Position numbers and translations under genes: made by a program
Assembly: GCA_037951165.1 (NCBI GenBank)
Contig: JBBDHG010000057.1
Location: forward strand, 13,699,501 to 13,763,500
Length of the DNA: 64,000 nt
DNA from: Lophius americanus
Lineage: Eukaryota; Chordata; Actinopteri; Lophiiformes; Lophiidae
Reading direction: 5' to 3'
In this document: piece after piece, positions 38,519 to 51,219 of the stretch
How the letters are laid out: each line of letters opens with the position of its first letter
Numbering within the stretch: the stretch's first letter is position 1
The notes under the pieces: generated by a model
The model's input: only the letters and a program-made list of their open reading frames with translations
Told to the model about the DNA's origin: nothing
The model's database searches: none

Positions 38519-41500
38519 ATGGAGCGTGTTTGTCTACGGAGGCTTCTAATACTGCTTCAAGTTTTTAATTTAGGTTTGATTAATGCTTCAGGTAATTCAC
38601 ATTTAAACAAATACGACTCAAGAAACCATTTAGTTACTGACAGTGAGATTCCAAGCTCTTTATCACATCTCTGGTTAACTTTGGTTCTATTCATCCCATC
38701 ACGAGCTAACTGAGGGCTAACTTTAAGGTTTGCAGGAATGGAAGTAAAAAGTTGCCACATCCGCTTTTTGTAAGATTGTAAAATAAGATGTTTTCAATGT
38801 TTACATTCACTGAGACTGAGCTCTGTTTTGAGTGTAGTTCTGTTTAGACTATGCAGCTCTTAACATATATTCTGTCTGGTTAGTCAGAAAAACCGGATCA
38901 AACAGTTCAGCGACACACTGGTTAAATAAATATAGTCTCAAATATAAAGCTTTATTGATTCGGACTCATTTGACATTATTTTTAAGGGAGTTCCTGGAAG
39001 GAAACTAGAGACACGATTTCTGATGCTGTGAAAGGGTACACTCCATGCATCTCTCTTAACTGCAGTTGCCATCTAAGGTGAGTGTGATGCAAACATCTTT
39101 TCCTCCACTAATGCCACAATGATCCTTTGAGACTTAATTATCATTGCATGAATGTATATTGTTTGTAAACATTACTAACAACATAAACAGAGTTTGCTGG
39201 ATTGCTTCTGTTCATGTTTGAGGTTCCAAATCATATAAAGTGTAGTTTTGTCTATCTTTTTTCTGTTGCTTATCCGCTACCACCCATTATTTATATTGCA
39301 GCGTCCTAAAACAAGACTTGCAGCCCTTCGAAGGGAACATCTCTGAGGATCTCATGGCTGCAACTCTTCAAAGAGGGGTGGGCACCCACTACCAGATCAT
39401 TGGACATAAGTTGTACAGAGAGCACAACTGTATGTTTCCTGCCAGGTAAGTAGAAACATGACCTGATAACAAATTTGATATACCAGTTCAGAAGTCATTG
39501 TTTACTTCTACACATTGCTACAGGTAGTTTTTTCACTTCCTTAATCGGTTTCCAGGTGCAGTGGGGTCGAACATTTCATCCTGGAGGTGATTGACAGTTT
39601 ACCTGACTTAGAAATGGTGTTGAATGTCAGGGATTATCCTCAATTGCCCAATTGGGTGAAGCCAACACTGCCGGTTTTTTCTTTCAGTAAGGTCAGAAAC
39701 CAGGCATTACTTTTATGCAAACACCAATGTTTATCACATTCCCCAAGTGTATTCTGACAGGTTTATGTTTGATTTGAGTAGACTGCTGACTACCAAGACA
39801 TCATGTATCCTGCGTGGACGTTTTGGGAAGGCGGACCTGCGGTTTGGCCCATTTACCCCACAGGACTGGGTAGATGGGATCTGATGAGGGATGACCTTAA
39901 AGGGTAAGGCTGATATAAGGGCCTAAAGGTTTTTTTTATTTTTGGTAAAATGCTTAACCTTTTTGTATAGTTTTCAGTTAAAGCAAAGTAGAACATATAA
40001 GCAAAAATACAAGCAGTAGATTCCATCTACTTAGACGTGTTAGCTATTCAATTTGTTTTTCTTTTACGTAATCTGATAGTATATTGATTATTATGGAGGT
40101 GCAATAGTTGGATGTATTTCAATGTTACCTGGCTTTGTAGGGATGAATTAATTCAATTTCATTGATGAACCACTGAAGTGACAGGTAAAATTACTGAAAT
40201 TCCCATATCGAAGCTACTAACGAACTATCATCATTCAAAAATTGTTGAAGTTTATTTATGAGGTGGATATAGCCAACTTGGTAAGAAGATTTGACTGATT
40301 GCGTCCATGGTTTTCGATGATACATCTAAGTTATTTCGTAATTTTGTTACTTAATGACATGAATGATTTGAGACATTCACATAAAGGCAAACGATAACGG
40401 TAATTTGCTCATGTAATGTGTTACCCTAGGTCTGCAGCTCAGTGGCCTTGGAAAAAGAAGGAGTCCCGAGGATTCTTCAGAGGCTCCAGGTCATTCTTGT
40501 TTAATGTATCAGTTTGTATAACTGCAAAATCCCCATTATTGGTAATGCCAGTTGTTGTTTACTTTCTTTGGTAGAACTCTTTACGCTCCTGTCCTCTCAC
40601 TGCAATTGGCTTTTAATTTCAAAGTTATTATAAAGTGACTATTTACTATCAATGTGAGCTATCCACTGAAGTCCATTCATGCATTTCCGTGTCACTACCA
40701 GATCTTCATCATCTGGCATGCTTACCTGTGAAGTTTTTTTCCATATGCAAACTTTATTTTTTATCTTCTTCTTTATATGTCCTTAATTGAATATAATGCT
40801 AATTTGCTTCCAAAGCAATTTTAGTGTTAATTTTCTTGTCAGCATTCTCTGATTTCCTGTTGTTTTCTGTGATAGAACTAGTCCAGAGCGCGATCCTCTG
40901 ATTATTTTGTCCCGGGAAGCTCCAGAGCTGGTTGATGCAGAGTACACAAAAAATCAGGCCTGGAAATCTGAGAAGGTTGGTCATTCTGAAACAGAGACAA
41001 AAAAACTCACAATAATTAGAAACCCAATGAAAATGATACTCTGAATTCTGTGTCTTGTGTCGTGATTGTTTGACCATTTTTAGCCATCAGAGCAGAAAAA
41101 TGTTCTAAATTTACTTTGAAAAAGTTTTATGAATTTTCTTTTATATTAGCTGAAATGACCAATCTTTGTTGATTATTATTATCTGTGTATTTCATTCCTT
41201 TACAGGACACATTAGGCAGACCACCAGCCAAAGAAATCCCACTACTTGATCATTGTAAATACAAGTAAGCTGGATTTTTAGTTTGAGGGAAAAAATAATG
41301 TTCCCAATCGTTTTGAACAGCTTTAAAAGTCTCCCCCACACTTGCAGGTATTTATTCAACTTTAGAGGTGTGGCAGCCAGCTTTCGCTTCAAACATCTCT
41401 TCCTCTGCGGCTCTCTGGTGTTTCATGTGGGGAATGATTGGCAGGAGTTTTTTTATCCTCAGCTAAAGCCCTGGGTCCACTACATCCCACTCAAGCAGGA

Positions 41501-42291
41501 TCTGTCTGATGTCAGGTAACACATCGGGATTCCTTGTTTTCTCCTAAAACTTTCCTAGTCTTGGACGTCAGTTTTATTCCTTACCTTTTTACCTCCTGTG
41601 GTGCAACATTTTGCATCTTTTTTTACATTTTTGTCCCTGACATTACAATAAGAACAGCAACAACATGAACATTTCAATGCTTGATTAGTGTTTAAAAAAT
41701 CACATGCGGGTTTCTGTGCAGGTAATTTGAATCTTTACTGAAGGTTCTTTTCACTGAAGTGCATGAATGCACTTGCATGAACCTTCATTAATTGCCTTGC
41801 ATGGCAGCCTCTATCATCATTGTATGAATGGTTATGTGAATGGGTGAATGTTGACTCGTGTTGTGAAAGCCCTTTGACTGGTCGAGCAGAATAGAAAAGC
41901 ACTATATAAGTACAGTCCATTAACCATATGTCAGTCTGAATCTTCCTTGTATTTATATACTTTTTACCGATGTGTCTTTACATGAACTGTGTCCCCAGGG
42001 AACTTCTACAGTTTGCGAAAGACAATGATGCCATAGCACAGGAGATTGCCAAAAGGTAACTGATCTAGTTTTAGGTTTGAATTTAGAGTATCTGTGCACT
42101 CGGTCTGATTCTCTGTTTCTCTCTCTCCCTACAGAGGTCAGAAATTCATCCATGACCACCTACAGATGCAAGATATTTCCTGCTACTGGCAGAGACTCCT
42201 TACTGAGTACAGCCAGCTTCTCACCTACAAACCCGAAAGACAGAAGAACTACAGCCAGATTGTACACAGACCCAGCAAGACTGAGCTATAA
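38519..42291 (+). CDS. poglut1: Protein O-glucosyltransferase 1 (poglut1), complete, 11 exons
   Basis: Exons: 38519-38591, 38987-39077, 39302-39445, 39556-39691, 39782-39903, 40430-40489, 40876-40975, 41206-41264, 41348-41515, 41999-42055 and 42135-42291. They sum to 1167 bases, 388 residues, near human 392, with matching phases. A hydrophobic signal peptide occupies about residues 6-22. The CAP10/GT90 catalytic domain follows, with the cysteine-rich [31 protein letters not shown] (Asp about 129, matching the catalytic base of the family), [21 protein letters not shown] and [18 protein letters not shown]. The last four residues are KTEL, a KDEL-type retrieval signal, so it works in the ER lumen. 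The enzyme moves glucose from UDP-glucose to serine in EGF repeats of Notch and similar proteins; it is the fly Rumi orthologue and is needed for Notch signalling and muscle stem cells. Introns are short (83-526 bases), in contrast to the other genes here. Confidence 0.96.
41785..41928 (+). repeat. 3' part of a tRNA-type SINE in poglut1 intron 9
   Basis: It contains gtgaatgggtgaatg, then aagccctttgactggtcgag and gaaaagcactatataagtac, ending near cagtccatta. That order is characteristic of an abundant fish SINE. The tRNA head is missing. It lies between two coding exons on the sense strand. Confidence 0.75.
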
Positions 42292-42459
42292 GAGAGACTC
42301 AGCAGGAACAGCACATTTTTCATGACGAGAATCTCCAGATAATGTATGTATATCTGCATGACAATATTCCCTCAGGCAACGGAACTTTGAAGTAGCTTAG
42401 AAACCCACGGTCATAGGTGCAGCTTCTTATGTCTGTGGATGCTGCCATATCTTCAGGTG

Positions 42460-42472
42460 CCACTAGAGGGCA
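42460..42472 (+). promoter_or_regulatory. CTCF-like site
   Basis: The sequence ccactagagggca matches the CTCF core with one mismatch at the far end. It lies about 170 bases past the poglut1 stop codon. Confidence 0.4.
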
Positions 42473-44009
42473 TATTTTTATAATCATCAATCCCTGGTTC
42501 ACTATGTTTACACTGCAGGAGAAATGTGACCCAAATCTGTTATTTAGCTCATGTCTTACTCTGATTTTTTTGTTTTGTTTTTGAACAGCACAAACCATAT
42601 CAGATCTTATCTTCAAGTTCATGTTCATCCTCTTGTTTTCCCATTGAGTATACTCTTTTGAATGCCCTGTCAGCTATGGTCAATGGTAAATGTCAAATAT
42701 GGAGTTCAAGAGCAAGGACAACAAGGAGACACAAAATTTATTGGATAAATGGAAAATATATTCCATCCGATCCTAATGTGTCCTGTAAAGGAATGAAGTA
42801 CACGGATAATAATAATCAACAAAGATTGGTCATTTCAGCTAATGTGTTCTTTCCCCTGCGCCTTAAATATGATGACCCGTCATCACACTATTGTCACTAC
42901 AGCAAACAATGCAAGAAACAAATGGCAGCATTACTATTTTATTAATTTTTATAATGAACCAGGGATATATTTTGCTGTTCATCAGCAGCTCATTTTTTAA
43001 GATATCTTAATGAGATCTGTCCACACGGATAACCATTTTTCAGAGCCCAGTTACCAACAGAAAATATTACTTGCTCAGCTATGAAGCACCTGAAGCTCTC
43101 ATTTTAAATACTTGAAACATGAACCAGCAAAGTATGATTATTAGCTTTCAACAGCTGCTTAAATATCCTAGAAGGATACACCGATATTAATAATAATAAT
43201 GATAATAATAATAATGGTTACGGATGCCGTGCCATATAGGCATTGGAAAGATTTCGTAAAACTTGGTTATAACAGGCACCAAACTGAAAAATACTATGGA
43301 AAATTATCGTCTGAAATCCCTGAAATTCTCATCTAATCTTTCAAATCCTAATACTTTATGTAATGGAAAAAGCCGATATGCACAAATTTCATAATCACAC
43401 TCAGGACATCAGCTTTGCTACACTGTCCTCTACTGGACAACTCAGTGTCCAGCAGACTGGTACCAATTTTCTCTACAATGACAGATCAACATACTTTTGT
43501 ATCTACTTGTTTATTGTAAGAGGTCATTTTCTGCTTTTAATTATGTTCTGTCAGTAGTTCAATAACTAGAAAGCACAAAATAATTATTTGCACCACACTC
43601 AATAAACAGGAAGCAATAATAAGCCTAACTACTTTTATTTGAATGTGGGGTTTCCAAGAAATACTTTTTAATTGTTTGTACGTTTTCAATATATTGTATA
43701 TAATGCCATACAATGTGTGAATATATTGTAGTATTGGCGTTGTGCTACACAGACGCAGGTTTCTCATAAGTATAAGGTCCTTTTTTGTAACTGTGGTAAA
43801 GATGATCCATTGGTGTTTGGGAAACAATGTGATGTTTGTTGTCCTTCAGTTTATCTTTATGCCAATAAAACAGTGTGTTTGTAATAAACTGTCAGAACTG
43901 AGATTTCTCCTTTCATCTTGCATGTGATTTATTCATATACACAGACATGTACTTTCAGAATCTTCATATACATGAAGCACTTATTAATTAATCTTGAGGG
44001 ATAATTATA

Positions 44010-44105
44010 GACGTATACAATAGAAGAAGAATATATTTTATTGTCAAATACGATTATACTGTTATACAATATTTTTGTTCTCTGCACTTGACCCATTTCT
44101 GAGGA
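44010..44105 (-). repeat. 3' fragment of tRNA-derived SINE
   Basis: On the minus strand a gggtcaagtgcagagaa phrase and a tgacaataaa-type tail line up with the end of the SINE at 7215-7457. The head and body are missing. Confidence 0.6.
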
Positions 44106-44143
44106 GAATTGGAAACCTTATATGGCGCCCAAAGAGTCATCCA

Positions 44144-44158
44144 CCACCAGGGGGCGCT
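44144..44158 (+). promoter_or_regulatory. Strong CTCF-like site
   Basis: The sequence ccaccagggggcgct fits the core of the vertebrate CTCF consensus (CCASYAGRKGGCRS) at every position. It lies between poglut1 and timmdc1, 40 bases from a SINE fragment. CTCF marks insulators and loop anchors; occupancy is not shown by sequence. Confidence 0.6.
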
Positions 44159-45482
44159 GCTTTATTTCAACGCTCAAGTGAGGTCAAACTCGAAATACCG
44201 GTAGCCACTTAGAGAGTGATTTGAGAGAGCAGAAGGACAATAAACACAAAACAAAAGAGCCTACTTACAATCACAATGCTCTCAATGTGGCAGTAATTCC
44301 TAAAATAGTTATTTGTCAAGGGAATCCGCGTGGCGTGCTGGTAAGTAGCCTTTCCCCAGTCATATATGTTAGCATATGGCATATGTTAGCATACCAGTTG
44401 ATAGCATGCTGGTATGCTTCCATTATCGGACTTACTCGATATTTAAATATTATTACCAGAGCAAAAACAAAACACCGAGAACAAACTGTTTGTTTCATGT
44501 TTAAGTAACATTCAATTTTAAAAGAAAAGTATTCAGGTATATGTGTCATAGAAATGACTGAGTCTTAAGTCCAGGTTATTGTTGGCTAACTGGACTGAGA
44601 ATTTTTTTTAATCAACATTAAACGGTTAATATTCTAGACACGTTAAGTATATAATACAACAAAGAATAAAAAGGAAGAAAGAAAAACATACGTAATAGAT
44701 ATTAGGTTATAGGTTATTACGCAAATAAGAAAAGGTAAGGACTGGATAAAATATAATGACAAAACAGATATGAACTTTTCTAGAGGTCAGATTCAGATCA
44801 TCATGAGCGATGAGGAGAGACTTTCTCTGTCTCTGTCTCTCATAAGTCTGATGGCACTGAGATGAGTCTTGCTCACAAAGTCCTCTTTAAAACAGGGTTT
44901 ATATTTCCGTTATTTGTGTGTGTGGAGGAAGATTATATTTAGAAATGCATGGTTGTTAAATATTAAATCAATGCCACTGTCCTTCGTGTGGATGCCAATT
45001 ACTAGATTTTCTCCTGTGAGAGGAACTGGACACAGGATTTTGGTTTCTAGCCAATCTTATAAATCTTGCCAGAGCGTTTCAGTATACATATGTTTTCGGT
45101 AACAAAATCAGCAACTACTTTGTTCAACATTAAATCTTAGTCTTAGCATCTCATTGGAGTAAGCCCCATGTGTGGAGCCACGTCAAATGTTTTTGGACTT
45201 GGCGCTCACATGAGTATAATATTGTTAGTTCTCCATTCTATTGACAGGACAGGACGGGTAAGTCAGTCTACATCTTAAGAAAATAAAGTATAGATAAATT
45301 ATTCCTACTAGTTAGCAAGCTAGTGTTTATGACAGTAGGATGTATGAAATTGTCGTATCATGTACCAGAATCCCGGATTGAGAATTGATAAATATCTTCT
45401 CGTACTACGAGAATTGTGAAACATTTATAAATGTCGAAATGCTGGTATAGTTATACGTTTTAGCCCAATATCGGACAACTCT

Positions 45483-45492
45483 GCGCATGCGC
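45483..45492. promoter_or_regulatory. Palindromic NRF-1-type site upstream of timmdc1
   Basis: The sequence gcgcatgcgc is the perfect NRF-1 palindrome. NRF-1 drives many nuclear genes for mitochondrial proteins, and the next gene encodes a complex I assembly factor. The site is about 1.1 kb before the first in-frame ATG, so it would need a non-coding first exon. A tttcag acceptor-like sequence at about 46535-46540 fits that idea. Confidence 0.4.
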
Positions 45493-46570
45493 TATGTGAC
45501 AGCCAAAGATATTTAAACGCAGTGGCAGAAGCAGTGACAGTCATTCTTGTGGAACGACGGAGAAGTTAATAATAAGTGGAAATAATTTATAATAAGTGGA
45601 GCAAGTTAGCTCACGGTGGAGAACAATGAAATAACGTCCCAAATATACAGACGGTGATAGGACAGATACAGTTACAGATATGAGGGCATGTTTCAAACAA
45701 ACAATCATATCCTCCTTATCGCGTAATTATTCCTAAATACAACTCGTAATTACGAGATAAGGTGTCATTTTATTGATTAAAACTTGGGCCAAGATATTTA
45801 GCAGATTAAAGATGACTAATTCATTTTTAGGGAATTTAGGATTGCTGAATATTGATACTAGATATATTTCTTTAAGTATGTTTTAAGATCTAACACGAAG
45901 TCAGCCCATAATTTTGGCCCTCATTGAATAAACACATTCTCCACTGTTTTTCACCATGTGGTTGATAAGAAGAGCATTTATCCTCTACATTAGGAATATA
46001 TTAACAGATAATGGAGTTTAGGGGAGAATTTATATGTATGATTTTCAATAAAAAATTGTGGAATTTGTCAGATAAAACATATAAGTATGGGTGATAAACT
46101 ACTGCATTCCACATTCTGCAGGCAAGAGACTGGCTTATAAATTTATATTTGACAGGTATTATTCTTTTTGTGATAAATGAGTTACCAATGACATGGTTGT
46201 TGAACTTTTTTTTCAAAACTGTAAATATCATAATATTTATATTTTTATTCGCCTTTGACCTCTGATTTGTCCACACAATTTATTCAATGGACTTCAGGGT
46301 TGCAGTGGTGAATTAAAAGCTCAGTGACTCATTTTGAAGCCAAGGAAGAAATCTTTCCCCAAGTTCACTTCTTGAATGCCCAGCATATTTTGATATGAAT
46401 GCACATGTAACAGCTGTTCTGCTGGACAATCTGTGTAGAAGCCAGGATTTCATTTACCTTAAGGCTATTTATTTTCGAAGATGGAGCTTTAGTTGAGGCG
46501 AGGAGTGTAACATCCCAAACTATGGCCATGTGTTTCAGCTTGTCTGCTGCAGCTTAATGCCAGCTGAGGC

Positions 46571-49500
46571 GTGATGCATCCAGAGCAACCCAAAACGGGT
46601 CTCGCCCTGCAGAGACATCAGGCAGATTCAGCCCCTCGGGGTACACTCAGCACCGGCTTACTACAGGGGATCATCCAGAGAGCCAGGCCTCCTTCCTTCT
46701 GCTTCCTGCTCTCCAGGGTCCATGCAGCTGATGTGGCTGTTGCACAGCCTAAACATATGCCCACTTCTTTCTCTTCCTCCACTAGTCCTGCACCCTACCC
46801 CTCTCCCAGCACCATCCCAAGTAATATAGGCAAGCCAGAATTCCCAGACACAGGATGGGACCGCATCAAGGACCTCTTTGATAGAGAGTTTGTATTGAAG
46901 TCTCTTCTTGACCATTCTGTCATTTGCAAACTTAAGAAGTTTGCTGCAACTGTTTTGTTTGGGCTTGTGTTGCTAATTATCTTTATCAATTATCAGATGT
47001 TGGAGAGGTGATGGCAAAGCTAGAACTGACAATTAGAAACCTCTGTAGCCACATCAGTGGAGTAGAAGCCATTGCTTTCTTGTTGTCTTATGATGCTTAC
47101 TTAATCGTGAATTGGATAGATTTACATGTACACATCGAACAGCCATAACATTATAACCACTGCCTGATTAAGTCAGAATAACATTGATTATCTTGTTATA
47201 ATGGCACCTACCCGTGGATGGGATATATTAGACAACATGGGTATTCTGGAGTAATTATTATTGATGATTATGATTATTTACCAAAGTGGTCGAAAGACGC
47301 ACAACTGATGATTTGGCAACATCATCGACGCTCATTGATGCGCATGGTAACAAAGGCCGTGGCTTGGATAGAAAGGTGTCGGAACACAAAGTGCATCAGA
47401 GAGCTGTTTTGGTGATAAAAGACGGACCTATATGGTATTTAACAGATGATTTTAATGTTATGGTTGATCAGTGTATTTGTGAAATGTCAGAATCTGTTCA
47501 CCATATTCATATGTAGTTTATAAAACAAACTTGATGAGGGAAGAAGATTCCATCCATGAATATATTAAACAAGATATTTGTGCTACTTAAAATTGTGTGT
47601 TAAAAGTGTTGTTCCGGTATCACTCATGGTTGTTTGTTTGTTTTTTTATTTCTGTGTAAACATGACACAATAATTCTGAACTAATCAAATCCTCAATTTT
47701 ATCACTGTCTCCATGTCATATGGTAGTGTGACACAGAAGTACCCAGAGGAGCTGACAAACGTGATAAAGAGCGGTTTATTTGCTGCTCTAGCAGGTTTGA
47801 TCTACGGAGGCCTCCCAGCAGCTCGCCATGCTAGGGAGAGGTACATCCAAGCCAGCCAGGCAGAAATGTATTCCAGTAGAGTTGATGCAGTGGTAAGTGG
47901 GTGAATTGAAGAAAATTAAGTCAATTTATGGATGTTCATTCTATTCCTAAATGTAATTTATGTCTGAATCAGCGTTCAGCCCATAATGCAGCCATTCGAG
48001 GTTTTGTGAGATACGGATGGAGATGGAGCTGGAGAGTTGCGGTTTTTGTCACTTTATTCAAGTAAGTAAACAAGTTGGCTACGACAGATAACATAATCAG
48101 ATTTAGAACTATATTTGTGATGGTGAACACGGGCTAATTCGATTGTACATAAAGTAACCTACAAAAGAAAAAAGTTGCATTAGATCTTATTTTAAACATT
48201 GCTCATCTTGTGTGGAATCTTATTATTTATAACTTTCCAAAGTTGAAAATTTGCAATCTAATATACATTAAATAGCTCGTAATTAAAATTTTATTGCATC
48301 CCAGAATAGTCGGGGATATTAAGGAATTGTCATTACTGCAGCGTTCGGCGCAGATCACTCGTTTTTACACGATGAGTCAAAAGCTATTTCAAGGACGGTT
48401 TTCAAATTTTACACACAAATACTTTTTAGTGTGAGGAAGAACTGGATTGATTTTGGGAAAGGGCGGTTGCATATTTCCAAAAACAGGGGGAGCTTTATTT
48501 CCAAAAGCTTTTGTGCCATAACTTCTCAACTGTTGGTTCAGATTTAGTCCAAATTTGGCACATACGAATTGACTTGAGGGGATCTATCTTGTTTATTCCT
48601 TTATTTCCCCCAACTGTTCATATTAAATCACTAAAGGAAGCTTTTATCGAAAAAAATAATAATTTCTGGACAACTTCATATTTAATTTGAGGAGTTCAAT
48701 TAGGGGGATTGCTTGTACAACCCAGGGAACTGGGGGCTTTCGGGGAAGATAGCGTAAGACTTTAAAACTGTTATTGTTCATCCAATGGGAAGGCTGTCAA
48801 CTAAGTAATATTTCTAGTAGTTTTTGCTCTTAAATATAACATGGCTGAGCTGGATATCTTTTGTATAATTTTTGATATTTTTAATTTTACTTTGAGGCAT
48901 GGTAAATCTTAAATCCGCTAATTGTATTCTCTTGTTCCTTCATGTGTTCCTTTGCTTTTCTAGTTCTGTCAGCACCGGGATCTCTGTGTACCGCGACAAG
49001 TATACCATCAGCCATTATGCTGCAGCTGGTGGTGAGTCACGTGGGCTCCACAAAAAGGACTGCTAAAGCATACACACATGCATAGCATGCTTGTTGTGTC
49101 ACAACTAGTTGTATCGACACATTTCCACATGGGATTTATTATTTCAGTCATTGTAATATACAGCACTACAACAGATTAAAAAAAACTAATACTTTTATGC
49201 AGAACAGCAAAGGGCCAACTTGCAAAAAGAAATCTAACTCCCTATGCAAATTCTAATATTGGTTTAATCCCTATTGATGCCTCCAGAGCAGACAGATACC
49301 ACATGATCTTTTATCCAAAAATCTAAATAATAGTCAAAGCAGTCTGTGTTTTCTCACTTCTAAGAACAGATACCTGGGGTACTGGGAGTTGGATCCCAAT
49401 GTTCCCTGTTTGCATGTGGCCAAGGGCCTCTGCAGCTGTAAAAATAAAGGCATAAAATAAGTCATGAAAAAGATTACACTTGAAATTCACTGCCCAGAGT

Positions 49501-51219
49501 ATGAATTAATATTGTTCAAAAATAGTTTATGTTTTATATGGCTGACAACAATAATAGAACTCCTATAATGCTCGATTGAACTGTGACTGATGATTTGAAT
49601 GCATTGGGGTACCCTTGCCAGCATGTTCGGTTGAGAATGAGGATAATAAAAATCTCTGATGTGTATTTTTGTGTGAGCAGCTGTGACCGGAGGCCTTTTC
49701 AGACTGAACCTGGGCCTAGGAGGGCTCGTGGCAGGAACCATCATCGGAGCTGTGCTGGGGTAAGGTTGGCACCTGATGCTATGAATGTCTATTCAAATCC
49801 ATTGATCACAGTAATAGTCCAATACATCAACTGTTTTTTTTAATACAATTTTCTTTCGCTGAAGCATTCAGTCCTCATCGCAAACTAGAATTATATTCTC
49901 AGAGGTTGCCAGTAATTTTTTCAACTTGCATGTTTGCTCGTGTGTGTCCGTGTTCATGCCATTGTGATTGAGAGCATTGAGCACTCTGGCAGCCAGCTGC
50001 GCCCCTCCCAACAACCCTCTGTCGCCCAGCTGAACCCAGCCCCTATTCCAGCTCTCTTTATGGTGCAAGAGGGACTCATGTGCACTGCAGAGGGCAGTTC
50101 ACAAGAGCAAGGAGGCAGTCCAAGGCAGCAGCTGCTCCAATCCATTTATACCATCTCTAGTTCTGTAGCCTAACGTCTTCATCTACCATGGTCTGATTTC
50201 CTCCATCCTCTCCGCTCTATGTTAGCTTTTCATTTGTCTTCCCAGAGTAGATTTGAATTTCATCATATAATGGCGCATGAGGTGTTTGATGGTCTACTGC
50301 GGGGACTTGTTTGAATTTTCTAAGAGATCATCAGCTCTGTATTGGCTCAGCCATATTCTGATCTTTTCTTTGCACCATATTAGCCACCTGGAGCATGTCA
50401 TGTGTGCGGGCAAGCCTGGTTCTGGCAGTGCCAGGTCTATTCAGGGCACAAGGGGGCAAAATGAAAGCAGGCAGCCAATCGGAAAGTACATTATGCTCCA
50501 GATCGCACCCTAGATTTGGAGCCTTGGTTGCCCATTTGATGAAGTGGGATTGAGAAGTTTGGGCTCAATGGAGGGAATTACTTTAAGAGAGAGCTAAGAA
50601 TATATGTTTTAGTTGACAGGCGGCTTGGAAGATTTATATACTTAAAGTAGCTGCTTTTACAATTTTACCAATTTACAATCAGGTTTGTTACACAACTGTC
50701 TTAGGTACCTGTTGCACAACAGATTTCCCCAGTGTTGATCTTCTATGTGTTTTAATGCAAATGTGCTCTAGTTAGCAGTTATCCTTTAAATGTGTTTGCA
50801 ATATTTTGTATCATGTACATTTTCTTCTGCTCAGGATTCCCACCGGTGCCCTCATTATCGGCATGCAGTCATTGACAGGAGAAGCTGCCAGAAACAGGAG
50901 GAGGAGAGAGCGCAGGGAACTCTATGACCTAAAAATGGGAGAATGGTTAGTTGTATTTGAAAATTTAAATGATCAATTTAACCATTTTGTTAGATAATTA
51001 TCAAACCCAGAGTTACTGGTTGCTATAATGATTCCTAATGTTGACTGGTCAATCTCCCTTGAAATACCAAGGACGGCCCGTATGCAGTTGACAGATGAGT
51101 TGATTAGAGACCTGAATACCAGGTCTACGGAGGAGGACACCAAGGATGATATGCAGAGGATCCAGGAACTGCTCGGTTTACCAAAGAATGAGGATGTGAC
51201 TAATGACTCAAGCAAATAA
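46571..51219 (+). CDS. timmdc1: Complex I assembly factor TIMMDC1, complete, 7 coding exons
   Basis: Exons: 46571-46887, 47727-47892, 47973-48061, 48964-49031, 49681-49759, 50835-50945 and 51072-51219. They total 978 bases, 325 residues, all in phase (human 285). The protein is a Tim17/22/23-family-like inner mitochondrial membrane protein that helps build the membrane arm of respiratory complex I. Landmarks are GWDRIKDLF, then [20 protein letters not shown] (first membrane segment), [39 protein letters not shown] and [20 protein letters not shown], glycine-rich membrane helices. A basic segment ([15 protein letters not shown]) and a charged C-terminal tail follow. The N-terminus is about 40 residues longer than the human one if translation starts at the first ATG, and that part is poorly conserved; an internal start is possible. 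The exon 1 end was chosen at the GTTTGT donor because it gives [14 protein letters not shown], matching the family length. Confidence 0.93.
46888..47726 (+). other. timmdc1 intron 1 with Tc1-like fragment
   Basis: A 0.84-kb intron starting GTTTGT and ending GGTAG. A plus-oriented Tc1-like fragment occupies about half of it. Confidence 0.75.
47135..47425 (+). mobile_element. Internally deleted Tc1-like transposon fragment
   Basis: The terminal phrase cagccataacattataacca is followed by the element's leader (ggatgggatatattagacaa) and then, after a deletion, transposase-derived sequence around gatagaaaggtgtcggaac. It has the same orientation as timmdc1. It belongs to the same family as the copies at 1265, 3130, 29188 and 61368. 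Confidence 0.72.
48062..49680 (+). other. timmdc1 introns 3 and 4 with the exon 48964-49031 between
   Basis: Introns of 0.9 and 0.65 kb. The first contains a stretch (about 48400-48610) that resembles a dispersed fish repeat around gtccaaatttggcacatacg. Nothing else is recognised. Confidence 0.6.
49760..50834 (+). other. timmdc1 intron 5
   Basis: A 1.1-kb intron. The part from about 49975 to 50520 is less AT-rich than its surroundings and not obviously repetitive, with open but unrecognisable frames. It may be a conserved intronic element or an unnoticed repeat. No exon is supported, because the flanking coding exons join in phase without it. Confidence 0.6.

Larger units (their letters stand above)
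42292..46570. other. poglut1 3' UTR and poglut1-timmdc1 intergenic region
   Basis: No gene was seen in this 4.3-kb stretch. AATAAA hexamers at 43601-43606 and 43864-43869 could end poglut1 transcripts. It contains three CTCF-like sites (42460, 43423, 44144), a minus-strand SINE fragment (44010-44105), ATA/AAT repeats (about 43185-43215) and a palindromic NRF-1-type site at 45483. The start of timmdc1 transcription probably lies toward the right end. Short open frames here lack recognisable similarity. Confidence 0.6.
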
